Positions 52,486 to 63,633 of a stretch of DNA of 64,000 bases are shown piece after piece (positions within the stretch are counted from its first letter, which is position 1; the number at the start of each line of letters is the position of its first letter). The notes below the pieces were generated by a model that saw only the letters and a program-made list of their open reading frames with translations, made no database searches and was not told where the DNA came from. The position numbers and the translations under genes were made by a program. The stretch is from positions 75,377-139,376 of the forward strand of contig NZ_QJSR01000006.1 in assembly GCF_003217095.1 (NCBI RefSeq), in the 5' to 3' direction. This stretch comes from Rhizobium sp. PP-CC-3A-592 (lineage in GTDB: Bacteria; Pseudomonadota; Alphaproteobacteria; Rhizobiales; Rhizobiaceae).

Positions 52486-52504
52486 GCCGGCCATCATGGC
52501 CGGC
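52486..52504 (-). other. GC-rich stem-loop upstream of malF-type gene
   Basis: GCCGGCCA (52486-52493) and TGGCCGGC (52497-52504) form a perfect eight-base stem around three bases. It is one of two hairpins between the binding-protein and permease genes, with no T-run; probably an expression-balancing structure. Confidence 0.6.
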
Positions 52505-52561
52505 CTTTCGGCGCACCCGGTATCCCCGGCAGTCTTGACGTATCGGATGGTGTGATGGCGG

Positions 52562-52589
52562 GAGCTGCGGGCGCAAAGACCCGCAGCTC
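52562..52589 (-). other. Stem-loop just after the binding-protein stop
   Basis: GAGCTGCGGG (52562-52571) pairs perfectly with CCCGCAGCTC (52580-52589) around an eight-base loop, only seven bases past the binding-protein stop at 52597. It is well placed to protect the upstream message from 3' degradation. Confidence 0.65.
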
Positions 52590-52596
52590 TCGGCCC

Positions 52597-53838
52597 TTAC
52601 TTTGCGGCTTCGACCGCGCTGACCAGCTCGGTCACCGCGTCGTCGGCCGTCAGGTCGCCGTTGAACTGACGGGTCACGACGTCGTAGATCGCGTTCTTCA
52701 CGGCTGCCGGATTGGCGTGGCCATGGGCCATGGAGCCGATGAGCTTGCCGCTCTTGTCGGCTTCGGCCGCATCCTTGATAGCCTTCTTGCCGCAATCGTC
52801 GAAGGCGGCGTCCGACACGTCGGTGCGCACGGGTGCCGAACCCTTGACCACGTTGAAAGCCGACTGGAATTCAGGGCTTTCGATAGCCGTGGCCATCTCC
52901 ATCTGTGCCGGCACCTTGGCGTCGGCGACCTTGAACATGACGAACTGGTCGGTGTTGAAGGTCACGGCACCCTGCGTGCCGGGGAAGCGCATGCAGACAT
53001 AGTCCTTGCCCGGCGTCTTGCCGGCCTTGGAGAATTCGCCCTTCGCCCAGTCGCCCATGAACTGCACGCCGGCCTTGCCGTCGATGACCATGGCGGAGGC
53101 GAGGTTCCAGTCGCGGCCCGAGAAGTTGGGATCGACATAGGAGCGCAGCGTCGTCATGCGGTTGAAGGCTTCCTTCATCTTGTCGCCGCCGAGCGCCTTC
53201 GGGTCGAGATCGATGAAGGCGGACGTGTAGAAATCGACGCCGAGCGACAGCACGACGGCGTCGAAGACGGTCGCGTCCTGCCAGGGCTGTCCGCCGGCGG
53301 CAACCGGGATGATGCCCTGCGCCTTGAAGTTGTCGAGAAGGGCGATCAGCTCTTCCCAGCTCTGCGGCTCCTTGCCGCCGGCCTTGTCGAGCACTGCCTT
53401 GTTGATCCACATCCAGTTGGTCGAATGCAGGTTGACGGGCGCCGCGATCCAGTGGCCGTCATATTTCGAGAACTTCTGAAGCGCCTTGGGGATGACGTTG
53501 TCCCAGTTCTCCTTGGCCGCGACCGCATCGAGGTTGCCGAGCGAACCTTCCTTGGCCCAGTCGAGAATGTCGAAGCCGAGCATCTGCACGGCGGTCGGCG
53601 CGTTGCCGGCCGTGACGCGGGCGCGCAGCACCGTCATGGCTTCCGTGCCGCCGCCGCCGGCGACCGGCATGTCCGTCCAGGAGATGTTCTTGGCTTCGAG
53701 GTCCTTCTTGAGCACTTCCAGCGCCGAGGCCTCGCCGCCGGATGTCCACCAGTGAAGCACCTCCACGTTTTCGGCAGCCTGCACGGCACCGGCCATCAAA
53801 GCGAGACCCAATGCAGTCGATGTCAGAAACTTGCGCAC
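52597..53838 (-). CDS. Sugar ABC transporter substrate-binding protein (CUT1 type)
   Basis: A 413-residue periplasmic sugar-binding protein of the SBP_bac_1 family. A signal peptide ([21 protein letters not shown]) leads into [18 protein letters not shown], the hallmark of glucose/mannose-like binding proteins (WWTSGGE). The start is a GTG at 53838 after GGGAGGAAAACATC. It begins the transporter section of the LacI cluster, 144 bases after the aldehyde dehydrogenase. The ligand is probably a monosaccharide or sugar derivative. Confidence 0.92.
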   Translation of the reverse strand: MRKFLTSTALGLALMAGAVQAAENVEVLHWWTSGGEASALEVLKKDLEAKNISWTDMPVAGGGGTEAMTVLRARVTAGNAPTAVQMLGFDILDWAKEGSLGNLDAVAAKENWDNVIPKALQKFSKYDGHWIAAPVNLHSTNWMWINKAVLDKAGGKEPQSWEELIALLDNFKAQGIIPVAAGGQPWQDATVFDAVVLSLGVDFYTSAFIDLDPKALGGDKMKEAFNRMTTLRSYVDPNFSGRDWNLASAMVIDGKAGVQFMGDWAKGEFSKAGKTPGKDYVCMRFPGTQGAVTFNTDQFVMFKVADAKVPAQMEMATAIESPEFQSAFNVVKGSAPVRTDVSDAAFDDCGKKAIKDAAEADKSGKLIGSMAHGHANPAAVKNAIYDVVTRQFNGDLTADDAVTELVSAVEAAK

Positions 53839-53982
53839 GATGTTTTCCTCCCATGAGCACAGTGAAGAGCGAAACCCATTTCCGCTCCCGTGCCGCCGCC
53901 CTCCTCGAGCGTCGGCGTCAGCCGGCTTGTTCAGCCGCATCCCGTCTTCCCGACCGCGTGTTGCGCGCCCGGGCGGGATGCT

Positions 53983-55503
53983 TCAGGCCAGCTTTTCCGT
54001 CTGCGGCATCCACCAGTTCGTGCGGCCGCCGATATGCATGTTGAGCGTCTTGGTCTCGGTATAGTCCTCCACAGCGTGGCGCCCGAGTTCGCGGCCGAGA
54101 CCCGACTGCTTGTAGCCACCGAAGGGCAGTTCGGAGGCGCCGTCCATGAAGGTGTTCATCCACACGGTCCCTGCCCGCACCTGCCTGCCGATCGTCAGGC
54201 ACGTGTCGAAATCCTTGCTCCACACCCCGGCAGAGAGCCCGTAATCGACAGCATTGGCGATCTCGATCGCCTGCGCCGTGGTCTCGAAGGTGAGCACGGA
54301 GAGAACCGGGCCGAACACCTCCTCGCGCGCGACCGGCATGTCCGGCGTCACATTGGCAAGAATCGTCGGCGCCATGAACTGGCCGCGGCCGAGATCGAGC
54401 GCCTTGCCGCCATGGGCCACGTCCGCGCCACCGTCTGCTGCCCCTGAAATATAGCCGGCGATCTTCTCCAGATGCTGCGGTGTGATGATTGCGCCGACCT
54501 GCGTCTGCGGATCGAGCGGATCGCCGACCCGCACCTTTTCCGAAAGGGCGGCCACCCGCTTCACCACGTCCTCGGCGATGCTCTTGTGGAGGATCAGCCG
54601 CGAGCCGGCATTGCAGCACTCGCCGGCGTTGAAATAGGCGCCGAACACGGCGGCATCGATGAAGCCGTCGAGATCGGCATTGGGAAAGACGATCTGCGGG
54701 TTCTTGCCGCCAAGCTCCAGCGACACCTTCTTCAGCGTCTGCGCGGCATTCGCCATGGTCAGCTTGCCGACGCCGGTAGAGCCCGTGAACGAGACCATGT
54801 CGACATCGGGATGCGACGTCATGACCGCACCCACCTCGGCGCCCGTGCCCGTGACGATGTTGACGACGCCCTTGGGAAGGCCGGCTTCCTCGAGGATCTC
54901 GCCGAGCACGACGGTCGAGCCAGACGAGAGTTCCGATGGCTTGACGACCGTGGTGCAGCCGGCGGCCAGCGCGAAGGGCAGCTTCTGCCCGACGATCAGG
55001 AAGGGGAAGTTCCACGGCGTGATGATCGAAACGACGCCGATCGCCTCGCGCAGGACCACGCCCAGCGTGCCGTCGCCCAGCGTATTGTAGCTCTCGCCAT
55101 GGAGATCGCGGGCAAGGGCCGCGGCATAGCGCCAGATATCGACCGAACCGGCGATTTCGCCGCGCACCTGGGAGATCGGCTTGCCGGCTTCCACCGCATC
55201 CAGAAAGGCGAGTTCCTCGGCACGCGCGGCGATAAGATCGGCGGCCTTCAGCAGGATGCCGGAGCGCTCCGACGCCGTCATCCGCGGCCAGGGTCCGGTG
55301 TCGAAGGCCTTGCGGGCTGCAGCGATGGCGCGCTCGGCATCCCCCCGCGTTCCCGCCTGGAACCGGCTGACGACGACGCCATGGCCGGGCGCGACCCGCT
55401 CGATCGGATCGGCCGCCCCCTCGCTCCACCGGCCGTCGATCAGCATCTTGAAGTCGCGCGGGACATGATCCACGAGTGCCTTCGGGTTTACCAGAACCGT
55501 CAT
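53983..55503 (-). CDS. Aldehyde dehydrogenase family protein
   Basis: A 506-residue NAD(P)-dependent aldehyde dehydrogenase. It shows ITPWNFPFLIVGQKLPFALAAGCTTVVKPSE (about 163-195), FTGSTGVGK near residue 240, the general base in LELGGKNPQIVF near residue 263 and the catalytic cysteine in FNAGECCNAGSR near residue 296. The ATG at 55503 shares one base with the stop of the enoyl-CoA hydratase gene and has GGGAGAA upstream. It oxidises an aldehyde intermediate of the LacI-controlled pathway. Confidence 0.93.
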   Translation of the reverse strand: MTVLVNPKALVDHVPRDFKMLIDGRWSEGAADPIERVAPGHGVVVSRFQAGTRGDAERAIAAARKAFDTGPWPRMTASERSGILLKAADLIAARAEELAFLDAVEAGKPISQVRGEIAGSVDIWRYAAALARDLHGESYNTLGDGTLGVVLREAIGVVSIITPWNFPFLIVGQKLPFALAAGCTTVVKPSELSSGSTVVLGEILEEAGLPKGVVNIVTGTGAEVGAVMTSHPDVDMVSFTGSTGVGKLTMANAAQTLKKVSLELGGKNPQIVFPNADLDGFIDAAVFGAYFNAGECCNAGSRLILHKSIAEDVVKRVAALSEKVRVGDPLDPQTQVGAIITPQHLEKIAGYISGAADGGADVAHGGKALDLGRGQFMAPTILANVTPDMPVAREEVFGPVLSVLTFETTAQAIEIANAVDYGLSAGVWSKDFDTCLTIGRQVRAGTVWMNTFMDGASELPFGGYKQSGLGRELGRHAVEDYTETKTLNMHIGGRTNWWMPQTEKLA

Positions 55504-56282
55504 TACCATTCTCCCTTGAACTGTGCGGCACGCTTCTCCTTGAAAGCGGAAACGCCCTCCTTGAGGTCGGCCGTCTTGGCAGCAAGAATCGACCCCAGCG
55601 CCTCCACGGCCGTCCCGTTGTCCTCCCCGTTGGCGCTTGCGATCATCAGCTTGACGATTTCCAGCGCCGCCGGCCCGCGCGCGGCGATGCCTGTTGCCAT
55701 GTCTTTTGCAGCGGCAAGCGCATGTCCGGTCGCGGTCACCCGGTCCACGAGCCCGAGTGACAGGGCCTCCTGCGCCGTAAAGATCTCGCCGCCAAGCGCC
55801 ATCCGGCGCACGGGCTGAGCGCCGAAGCGCTTGACCAGCCGCTGCGTGCCCGACCAGCCCGGCACCATGCCGAGGCCCGTTTCCGGCAGCCCGATCCGGA
55901 TGTGTTCCTCGGCGATGCGGATGTCGGCGATGCCGGCAAGCTCAAGACCGCCGCCGAGCGCGTGCCCGTTCAGCGCCGCGATCAGCGGCATGCGCAGCGT
56001 TGCAAGCCGCTCGAACACGCGGTGCCCGTAGCGCACCCAGCCATGGCCGAACGCGTCCGGCCGCATGCCGCCCCAGGCGGTGATATCGCCGCCGGCCGAA
56101 AACCCCGACCCCTCGCCGGTGAGGATCGCGACGCGAACGCGCGCGTCCGCTTCCGCCGTATCGGCCACGGACACCAGCGCCTTCAGCATGTCGAGATCGA
56201 GCGCATTGCGCTTTTCCGGCCGGGAAACGGTGAGGATGGCGATGGGGCCTTCGATGTCGAGGCGTACCTCTCCCTTAGACAT
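55503..56282 (-). CDS. Enoyl-CoA hydratase/isomerase family protein
   Basis: A 259-residue crotonase-fold protein. The oxyanion-hole blocks are GSGFSAGGDI near residue 62 and LNGHALGGGLELAGIADIRIA near residue 107, with GLPETGLGMVPGWSGTQRL near residue 132. The first catalytic Glu position (ALGGGLE) and the second (GLPETGLGM) are present, supporting true hydratase-type activity. It overlaps the CoA-transferase gene by eight bases. The role in a sugar-type cluster implies that a carbon chain passes through acyl-CoA intermediates. Confidence 0.9.
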   Translation of the reverse strand: MSKGEVRLDIEGPIAILTVSRPEKRNALDLDMLKALVSVADTAEADARVRVAILTGEGSGFSAGGDITAWGGMRPDAFGHGWVRYGHRVFERLATLRMPLIAALNGHALGGGLELAGIADIRIAEEHIRIGLPETGLGMVPGWSGTQRLVKRFGAQPVRRMALGGEIFTAQEALSLGLVDRVTATGHALAAAKDMATGIAARGPAALEIVKLMIASANGEDNGTAVEALGSILAAKTADLKEGVSAFKEKRAAQFKGEW

Positions 56283-57885
56283 GGGCACCCTCCAGAACGC
56301 GCGGCGCCTTGGTGGGCAACGAAAGGCCGATGCGCGCCTCGCCAAACAGCGCGGCATCCATCAGCTTCAGGTCCGGCGAGACGATCAGCGGGAATTCGGA
56401 CTGATCGAGCACCTGCGTCTGCAGATCGACACCGGGCGCGATTTCGGTCAGCACCAGCCCTTGCCGCGTCAGCTTGAGCACGCAACGCTCGGTAACATAG
56501 GTGATGTCCTGCCCCTGCGCGATGGCGCGGCTGCCGGAGAAGGTGACGTGCTCGACCGCCTCGACCAGCTTCTTCAGCTTGCCTTCCCTCTCGATCACCA
56601 GCTTGCCGTTGACGATCGACAGTCTGGCGCCGGCATTGAACATGCCGGAAAAGACGATCTTGCGGGCGCGGGCGGTGATATCGACGAAGCCGCCGGCACC
56701 GGCCGTCACATGCGGACGGAACGACAGACGGGAGACATTGACCGAGCCGTCGCGGCCGATTTCGAGGAAGGAGAGCAGCGAGGCATCGAAGCCGCCGCCT
56801 TGGAAGTAGGTGAACTGGTAGGGCGAGGGCATGTAGGCATCCGCATTGGACGCGCAGCCGAAGGCAAAATCGAGAAGCGGCACGCCGCCGACGGCCCCCT
56901 GCTCGATGACCCAGGTGACCGCGCCGTGCAGTCCCTCCTCCAAGAGGATACGCGGCACGTTGGCGGAGATGCCGAAGCCGAGATTAACGCAGCTGCCGGC
57001 TTGAAGCTCCTGTGCCACCCGGCGCGCGATGACCTTCTGGATGTTGAAATCCGGCACGGAGAAGCTTTCGAGCGGCCGGAAGATCTCGCCAGAAATGGCC
57101 GGATCGTAGTCCGTCAGCGTCGTCTGCTTCTGGTCGGGATCGACGATGACGTAATCGACCAGCATGCCGGGAACACGCACGTCGTGCGGCTTCAGCGCGC
57201 CCTGCTTGGTGATGCGCTTGACCTGCGCGATGACGATGCCGCCATTGTTGCGCGCCGCCAGCGCCTGGTCGAGCCCGCCGAGCGTCGCGCCTTCGTGCTC
57301 ATAGGTCAGGTTGCCGTGCTCGTCGGCCGTCGTTGCGCGGATGATGGCGACCTGCGGCACGATGGCCGGGAAATAGAGCCAGTCCTCGTTCTCGAACGAC
57401 ACCCGCTTGACCACCGGCGTCTCTGCTGCCAGCGCATTCATGGCGCAGCCCTGCCGCTCAGGGTCGACGAAGGTTTCGAGCCCGATCTTGGTGATGACGC
57501 CGGGACGCTTGGCCGCAGCCTCGCGGTGCATGTCGAAGAGGATGCCCGAGGGGATGTTGTAGGCCGGAATTTCGTTGGCCGTGATCATCTGCCAGATCAG
57601 CGGCGGCTCGGATGTCGAAGGGCCCGACGGATAGGAGCCGGCGAGGATCCGCTTGAGGAGGCCCTTCCTTGCAATATGATCCACACCCTTGATGCCGCTC
57701 ATGTCGCCGGCGGCGATCGGGTGCAGGGTGGTGATGTCGCTTGGATGACCCGTCGCCGCGAAGTGCTCGCCGATCGCCTTCAGCATGAGATCGGGGCAGC
57801 CGAGCCCGCTCGAGGAGGAGACGGAGACGACGGCGCCGTCGGGGATCATGGCGGCTGCTTCGGCCGGAGTGATGTGCTTGCCCAT
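56275..57885 (-). CDS. Acyl-CoA:carboxylate CoA-transferase, fused alpha-beta subunits (YdiF-like)
   Basis: A 536-residue type I CoA-transferase with both subunit domains in one chain. The N-terminal half has SSSGLGCPDLMLKAIGEHF near residue 26, and the C-terminal half contains VNLGFGISANVPRIL near residue 298 and the likely catalytic glutamate in VIEQGAVGGVP near residue 323. Such enzymes move CoA from acetyl-CoA or another acyl-CoA to a carboxylic acid. The ATG at 57885 fits the family; a TTG 12 bases upstream is less likely. It probably activates the acid formed in this pathway for the enoyl-CoA hydratase. Confidence 0.9.
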   Translation of the reverse strand: MGKHITPAEAAAMIPDGAVVSVSSSSGLGCPDLMLKAIGEHFAATGHPSDITTLHPIAAGDMSGIKGVDHIARKGLLKRILAGSYPSGPSTSEPPLIWQMITANEIPAYNIPSGILFDMHREAAAKRPGVITKIGLETFVDPERQGCAMNALAAETPVVKRVSFENEDWLYFPAIVPQVAIIRATTADEHGNLTYEHEGATLGGLDQALAARNNGGIVIAQVKRITKQGALKPHDVRVPGMLVDYVIVDPDQKQTTLTDYDPAISGEIFRPLESFSVPDFNIQKVIARRVAQELQAGSCVNLGFGISANVPRILLEEGLHGAVTWVIEQGAVGGVPLLDFAFGCASNADAYMPSPYQFTYFQGGGFDASLLSFLEIGRDGSVNVSRLSFRPHVTAGAGGFVDITARARKIVFSGMFNAGARLSIVNGKLVIEREGKLKKLVEAVEHVTFSGSRAIAQGQDITYVTERCVLKLTRQGLVLTEIAPGVDLQTQVLDQSEFPLIVSPDLKLMDAALFGEARIGLSLPTKAPRVLEGAHV

Positions 57886-57893
57886 GATCCGTC

Positions 57894-59941
<2,048 letters not shown>

Positions 59942-59975
59942 GAACTCTCATGCGCCTCCATCTTGACCCTCTCAA

Positions 59976-59995
59976 TATTTAGATCGTTCCAAAAT
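59976..59995. promoter_or_regulatory. Probable LacI operator upstream of lacI
   Basis: TTTAGATCGTTCCAAA (59978-59993) is an imperfect palindrome centred at 59985/59986, matching 14 of 16 positions of the operator-like TTTGGATCGATCCAAA at 60153-60168. It lies 35-54 bases upstream of the lacI start, a place where repressor would block its promoter. Confidence 0.7.
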
Positions 59996-60150
59996 ATCAA
60001 GGGCCATTTCCTGAGTGTTTGCAGATTCTTTGAAAGACCTGTCTCAAAGGCATATAGGCTCTATTTGATGCGCGTTGCAGCATTTACAGCACATTTCACC
60101 CGTCATTGGCTGCAATGTCGATGATCATCCATCGGAAAATAGAGACTTGC

Positions 60151-60170
60151 AATTTGGATCGATCCAAATT
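60151..60170. promoter_or_regulatory. Probable LacI operator upstream of the DUF993 gene
   Basis: AATTTGGATCGATCCAAATT is a perfect 20-base palindrome with the central CG of LacI-family operators. It lies 27 bases before the DUF993 start codon. With the related site at 59976-59995 it gives the divergent promoters a pair of operators about 175 bases apart, which could allow looping. Confidence 0.8.
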
Positions 60171-60197
60171 ATCCGGTTGACATTCCGAGGAGGCATC

Positions 60198-61364
60198 ATG
60201 ACCCAGGTTCTCAATCTGCCGACATCCGCAGGCGCGGTCGAAGCGTATCGCCTTGTGGGCACGCCGATCGCAAGGCCGGCAACGACCCCCGTCTTCAACC
60301 GCATCGCCTATGCCGCGGCGCATGTCGTTTCCGCGCCCGAGCGGGACGCCGATCCATGGAACCGCCCGGCCATCGACTGGGACACGACGCTTGCCTTCCG
60401 CCATCATCTTTGGAGCCTCGGCTTCAAGATCGCCGAGGCGATGGACACGTCGCAGCGCGGCATGGGTCTCGACTGGGCCGGTGCGCAGGAGCTCATCGCC
60501 CGCTCGCTCGCCGAAGCGCGCACGGTGGAGGGTGCCGATCTCGCCTGCGGCGCCGGCACGGATCATCTCGACCCGACCGATGCCCGCACGCTGGACGACG
60601 TGATCGGGGCTTACGGGACGCAGATCGAGCATATCGAAAAGCATGGCGGCCGCGCGATCCTGATGGCGAGCCGGGCGCTCGCCCGCATCGCACGCTCGGC
60701 CGACGATTACGCCAAGGTCTATGGCCGCATTCTCTCGCAAACAGAGGACAAGGTGGTGCTGCACTGGCTGGGCGACATGTTCGACCCGCAGCTACGCGGC
60801 TACTGGGGAAGCACCGACTTCGAGCCGGCGCTCGATTGCGCGCTGCGGATCATCTCAGAGAATGAGCGCAAGGTCGAAGGCATCAAGATCTCGCTGCTCG
60901 AACACGAAAAGGAAATCGCCCTGCGCGACCGGCTGCCGGAGACCGTGCTCTGCTTTACGGGCGACGATTTCAACTATGCCAGCCTCATCGAAGGCGATGG
61001 CCGACGCCACAGCCATGCCCTCCTCGGCATCTTCGACGCCGTCGCACCGGCTGCCTCGAAGGCGCTGGCAGCGCTTGCCGCGGGCGATAGCGCGACGTTC
61101 CGGGCGGTGATCGGCCCGACGGTTCCCCTCTCCCGCAAGATCTTCGAGGCGCCGACGCAATATTACAAGGCCGGCGTGGTCTTCCTCGCCTGGCTCAATG
61201 GACACCAATCGCATTTCAGCCTTCCGGCCGGCATGCAGTCGGCGCGCGGCATCAACCACTATGCCGATATCTTCCGCCTTGCCGATCAGGCCAATATTCT
61301 CGACAGGCCGGATCTGGCAACCGAGCGCATGCGCCACTTCGCCGGCGTCTACGGCATCGCCTGA
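60198..61364 (+). CDS. DUF993 family protein (dihydrodipicolinate synthase-like fold)
   Basis: A 388-residue protein that I recognise as DUF993, a group grouped with dihydrodipicolinate synthase-like TIM-barrel aldolases/lyases. Characteristic parts are DPWNRPAIDWDTTLAFRHHLWSLGFKIAEAMDTSQRG (about 52-88), LHWLGDMFDPQLRGYWG near residue 192, GIKISLLEHEKE near residue 230 with the lysine in the position expected of a Schiff-base residue, and LCFTGDDFNYASLI near residue 252. The ATG at 60198 follows GAGGAGG. It is divergent from lacI and sits under a perfect operator. It may cleave a keto-sugar acid made by the cluster's dehydrogenases; this is inference. Confidence 0.8.
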   Translation: MTQVLNLPTSAGAVEAYRLVGTPIARPATTPVFNRIAYAAAHVVSAPERDADPWNRPAIDWDTTLAFRHHLWSLGFKIAEAMDTSQRGMGLDWAGAQELIARSLAEARTVEGADLACGAGTDHLDPTDARTLDDVIGAYGTQIEHIEKHGGRAILMASRALARIARSADDYAKVYGRILSQTEDKVVLHWLGDMFDPQLRGYWGSTDFEPALDCALRIISENERKVEGIKISLLEHEKEIALRDRLPETVLCFTGDDFNYASLIEGDGRRHSHALLGIFDAVAPAASKALAALAAGDSATFRAVIGPTVPLSRKIFEAPTQYYKAGVVFLAWLNGHQSHFSLPAGMQSARGINHYADIFRLADQANILDRPDLATERMRHFAGVYGIA

Positions 61365-61388
61365 TGGCCGCAGGCTGCACGAGACGAC

Positions 61389-61421
61389 AAAAGGCCGTGC
61401 ATCCCGCAAGGACGCACGGCC
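61389..61421 (-). terminator. Probable terminator of the SfnB-like operon
   Basis: Leftward, GGCCGTGC (61421-61414) pairs with GCACGGCC (61400-61393), with partial pairing inside the loop, followed by TTTT (61392-61389). The T-run is short. It lies between the stops of convergent genes, about 60 bases beyond the SfnB-like stop, and could also act on the rightward DUF993 transcript. Confidence 0.6.
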
Positions 61422-61481
61422 ATCCACATCGTTCTCTCCCCTCCCGAAGCCGGTGCCGGCGTCAGGACGAGCGCAGGAGGC

Positions 61482-62729
61482 TCAGCTCCAGGCGTGGAGC
61501 GGTGGCTTTTCGCCGTTGAGAAAATACTTGCCGAGGATGGCGTATTTCCAACGCACCGGATCGTGCAGCGTGTGGGTGCGGGCGTTGCGCCAGTGGCGGT
61601 CGAGGCCGTGCTCGGCAAGCGTCGAGCGCGTTCCCGCCAGCTCGAAGAGCGTGTTGGTGGCGGCGATGGCGATCTCGGTGGAGAGGATCTTCGCCTCCGC
61701 CGTGACGATCTGCGCTTCGGCCACCGTCTCGGCGTTGGGGTCGAGGATCGCCCGGTCGATGGCGTATCCGGCCTTTTCCAGAAGCGCCTGCGCCGCATGC
61801 AGCCGCAGCGTCAGGTCGCCCACCGCCTGGATCGTGTAGGGATCGTCCCAGGCATTGTCGACGCCGGAATCCACCCAGGCGCGGCTCTTGGTGCGCACGA
61901 AGGACACGGTCTCGTCGATCGCAGCCTGGGCAATGCCCGAATCCACCGCCACCTGGATGATCTGGAAGATCGAGCCGTCGGCTGTGGGAACCTCGTAACC
62001 CTTGTAGCCGGGCACGAGATGGGTCTTCGGCACCTTCACATTGTCCAGCAGCACGGTGCCCGACAGGGTCGTGCGCTGCCCGAAGGATGACCAGTCGTCG
62101 ATGACGGTCAGGCCCGGCGCGTCCCGCTCGGCAATCGCATACCAGGCCCGGCCCTCGTCATCGAGCGCGACGATCGGCACGAGATGGGCGAGCAGAGCGC
62201 CCGAGGCGTAGAATTTCTGCCCGTTGACGACGACATGATCGCCGGCATCCACAAAGCGCGTCTCGAAATCCACCGCGCGCTTCGAGCCGAACTCGGAGAA
62301 GGCATTGCCGAAGCGGGTGCCGCGCAGCACCTCGCCAAACAGCAGCGCCTGTTGCGCCGGATCGGACACGGTGCGAATGGCGGCGACGACGCCCAGATGG
62401 TTCTGCGCGACCTGCCCGATGGAGGGGTCCGCCGCCGAGATGATCTCGATCACCCGGGCGAGCGTCGCATAGGACAGCTCCGGCCCGCCGAAGGCCTTGG
62501 GCACGTTGATCGACCAGAGGCCGCTCTGCGAGAAGGCATCCAGCTCCTTGACGGGCCAAATCCGCTCGCGGTCGCGCAGGGCCGCCTCCTTCACGAAGTC
62601 GGCGGCGAGCTGCTTGGCAATCGTGATCGCCTCGGCATCAGTCGAGATGATGTGGGCGGGCTCTGAGGGGCGCGGAACCGGTGGAACGGCTTTGGCGGCA
62701 TTCTCTGTCTTGATGTTGGAAATCGTCAT
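61482..62729 (-). CDS. SfnB-like acyl-CoA dehydrogenase-family oxidoreductase
   Basis: A 415-residue flavin-dependent protein of the acyl-CoA dehydrogenase fold, in the SfnB/DszC-like branch linked to sulfur acquisition or flavin monooxygenation. Recognisable blocks are LWSINVPKAFGGPELSYATLARVIEIISAADPSIGQVAQNHLG (about 72-115), FGNAFSEFGSKRA near residue 138 and ILGKYFLNGEKPPLHAWS at the C-terminus. The ATG at 62729 follows AAAGGAGA. It lies 23 bases after the LivF-type ATPase gene in a leftward operon. Substrates may be sulfonates, thiophene-like or other oxidised sulfur compounds; uncertain. Confidence 0.82.
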   Translation of the reverse strand: MTISNIKTENAAKAVPPVPRPSEPAHIISTDAEAITIAKQLAADFVKEAALRDRERIWPVKELDAFSQSGLWSINVPKAFGGPELSYATLARVIEIISAADPSIGQVAQNHLGVVAAIRTVSDPAQQALLFGEVLRGTRFGNAFSEFGSKRAVDFETRFVDAGDHVVVNGQKFYASGALLAHLVPIVALDDEGRAWYAIAERDAPGLTVIDDWSSFGQRTTLSGTVLLDNVKVPKTHLVPGYKGYEVPTADGSIFQIIQVAVDSGIAQAAIDETVSFVRTKSRAWVDSGVDNAWDDPYTIQAVGDLTLRLHAAQALLEKAGYAIDRAILDPNAETVAEAQIVTAEAKILSTEIAIAATNTLFELAGTRSTLAEHGLDRHWRNARTHTLHDPVRWKYAILGKYFLNGEKPPLHAWS

Positions 62730-62752
62730 GTCGATATCTCCTTTGACATCTT

Positions 62753-63550
62753 TTAGCCGGCGAAGGCCGGGGGTGAGGGCGCTACGGATGTGGACGGCCC
62801 TGGGGCCTTGTGGCCGAGGTAGAAGGCCTTGATGTCGTCGCGGGCCTTCAGGTCCGAGGCGGTACCGGAGAGAACCGTGACGCCGTTTTCGAGCACGATC
62901 GCCCGATGCGCGAAGCGCAGCGCCACGGCCGCGTTCTGCTCGGCCACCAGAATGGAAAGCCCCTCCTCGCGGTTGAGCCGGCGCAACGTCCGAAAAATGT
63001 CCTGGACGACGATCGGGGCGAGGCCCATGGAGGGTTCGTCGAGAACAAGGAGGCGCGGGCGCGACATCAGCGCCCGGCCGATAGCTGTCATCTGCTGCTC
63101 GCCGCCGGAGGTAAGGCCGCTCAAGGTCCGACGCTTCTCCGTCAACCGGGGAAAATGCGCATAGACCTTGTCGAGGTCGCTTGCGATCTCCCGTCGCGTG
63201 GCGCCGCGCCCGAGACCGCCGGAGACGAGATTTTCCTCCACCGTCAGGCTCGGGAAGCAATGGCGGCCTTCCAGCACCTGCACGAGACCCGCGCGAACGA
63301 GATCTGCGGGCCGTGTGCGGGTGACGTCGAGGCCGGCAAAGCGGATATGGCCACCCGTGATCTGCCCGCGCTCGGCGGGAAGCAGGTTCGACAGGGCCTT
63401 GAGCGTCGTCGTCTTGCCGGCCCCGTTGGCGCCGAGCAGCGCCAGGATCTCGCCGCGTGCAAGCGTGAAGCCGACGCCGTCGAGCGCCGTGATCGCGTTC
63501 ACATAGGTCGCCTTCAGGCCTTCGACGGCAAGGAGGGAGGGGTCAGACAT
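62753..63550 (-). CDS. Branched-chain amino acid-type ABC transporter ATPase (LivF type)
   Basis: A 265-residue ATPase of the LivF class. Walker A is GANGAGKTTTLKALSNLLP near residue 38, Walker B LLVLDEPSMGLAP near residue 165, and the signature is LTSGGEQQMTAIGRAL, where T replaces the usual S at the second position. The protein carries an extra proline-rich tail (APGPSTSVAPSPPAFAG). It lies between the partial binding protein and the SfnB-like gene; other transporter parts are presumably upstream outside the window. Confidence 0.92.
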   Translation of the reverse strand: MSDPSLLAVEGLKATYVNAITALDGVGFTLARGEILALLGANGAGKTTTLKALSNLLPAERGQITGGHIRFAGLDVTRTRPADLVRAGLVQVLEGRHCFPSLTVEENLVSGGLGRGATRREIASDLDKVYAHFPRLTEKRRTLSGLTSGGEQQMTAIGRALMSRPRLLVLDEPSMGLAPIVVQDIFRTLRRLNREEGLSILVAEQNAAVALRFAHRAIVLENGVTVLSGTASDLKARDDIKAFYLGHKAPGPSTSVAPSPPAFAG

Positions 63551-63633
63551 CGTGGGCGTTCCTCTGCCGCATGGTGCGGGCCGGATGGGCGGGAATGAAG
63601 GGTCCGCGCCGTTACCGGCGCGGAGGATGGCGA

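Noticed and set aside
60177-60182. TTGACA as a -35 element for DUF993
   Set aside because: A -10 at 17 bases would fall inside the coding region, so it cannot serve this gene.
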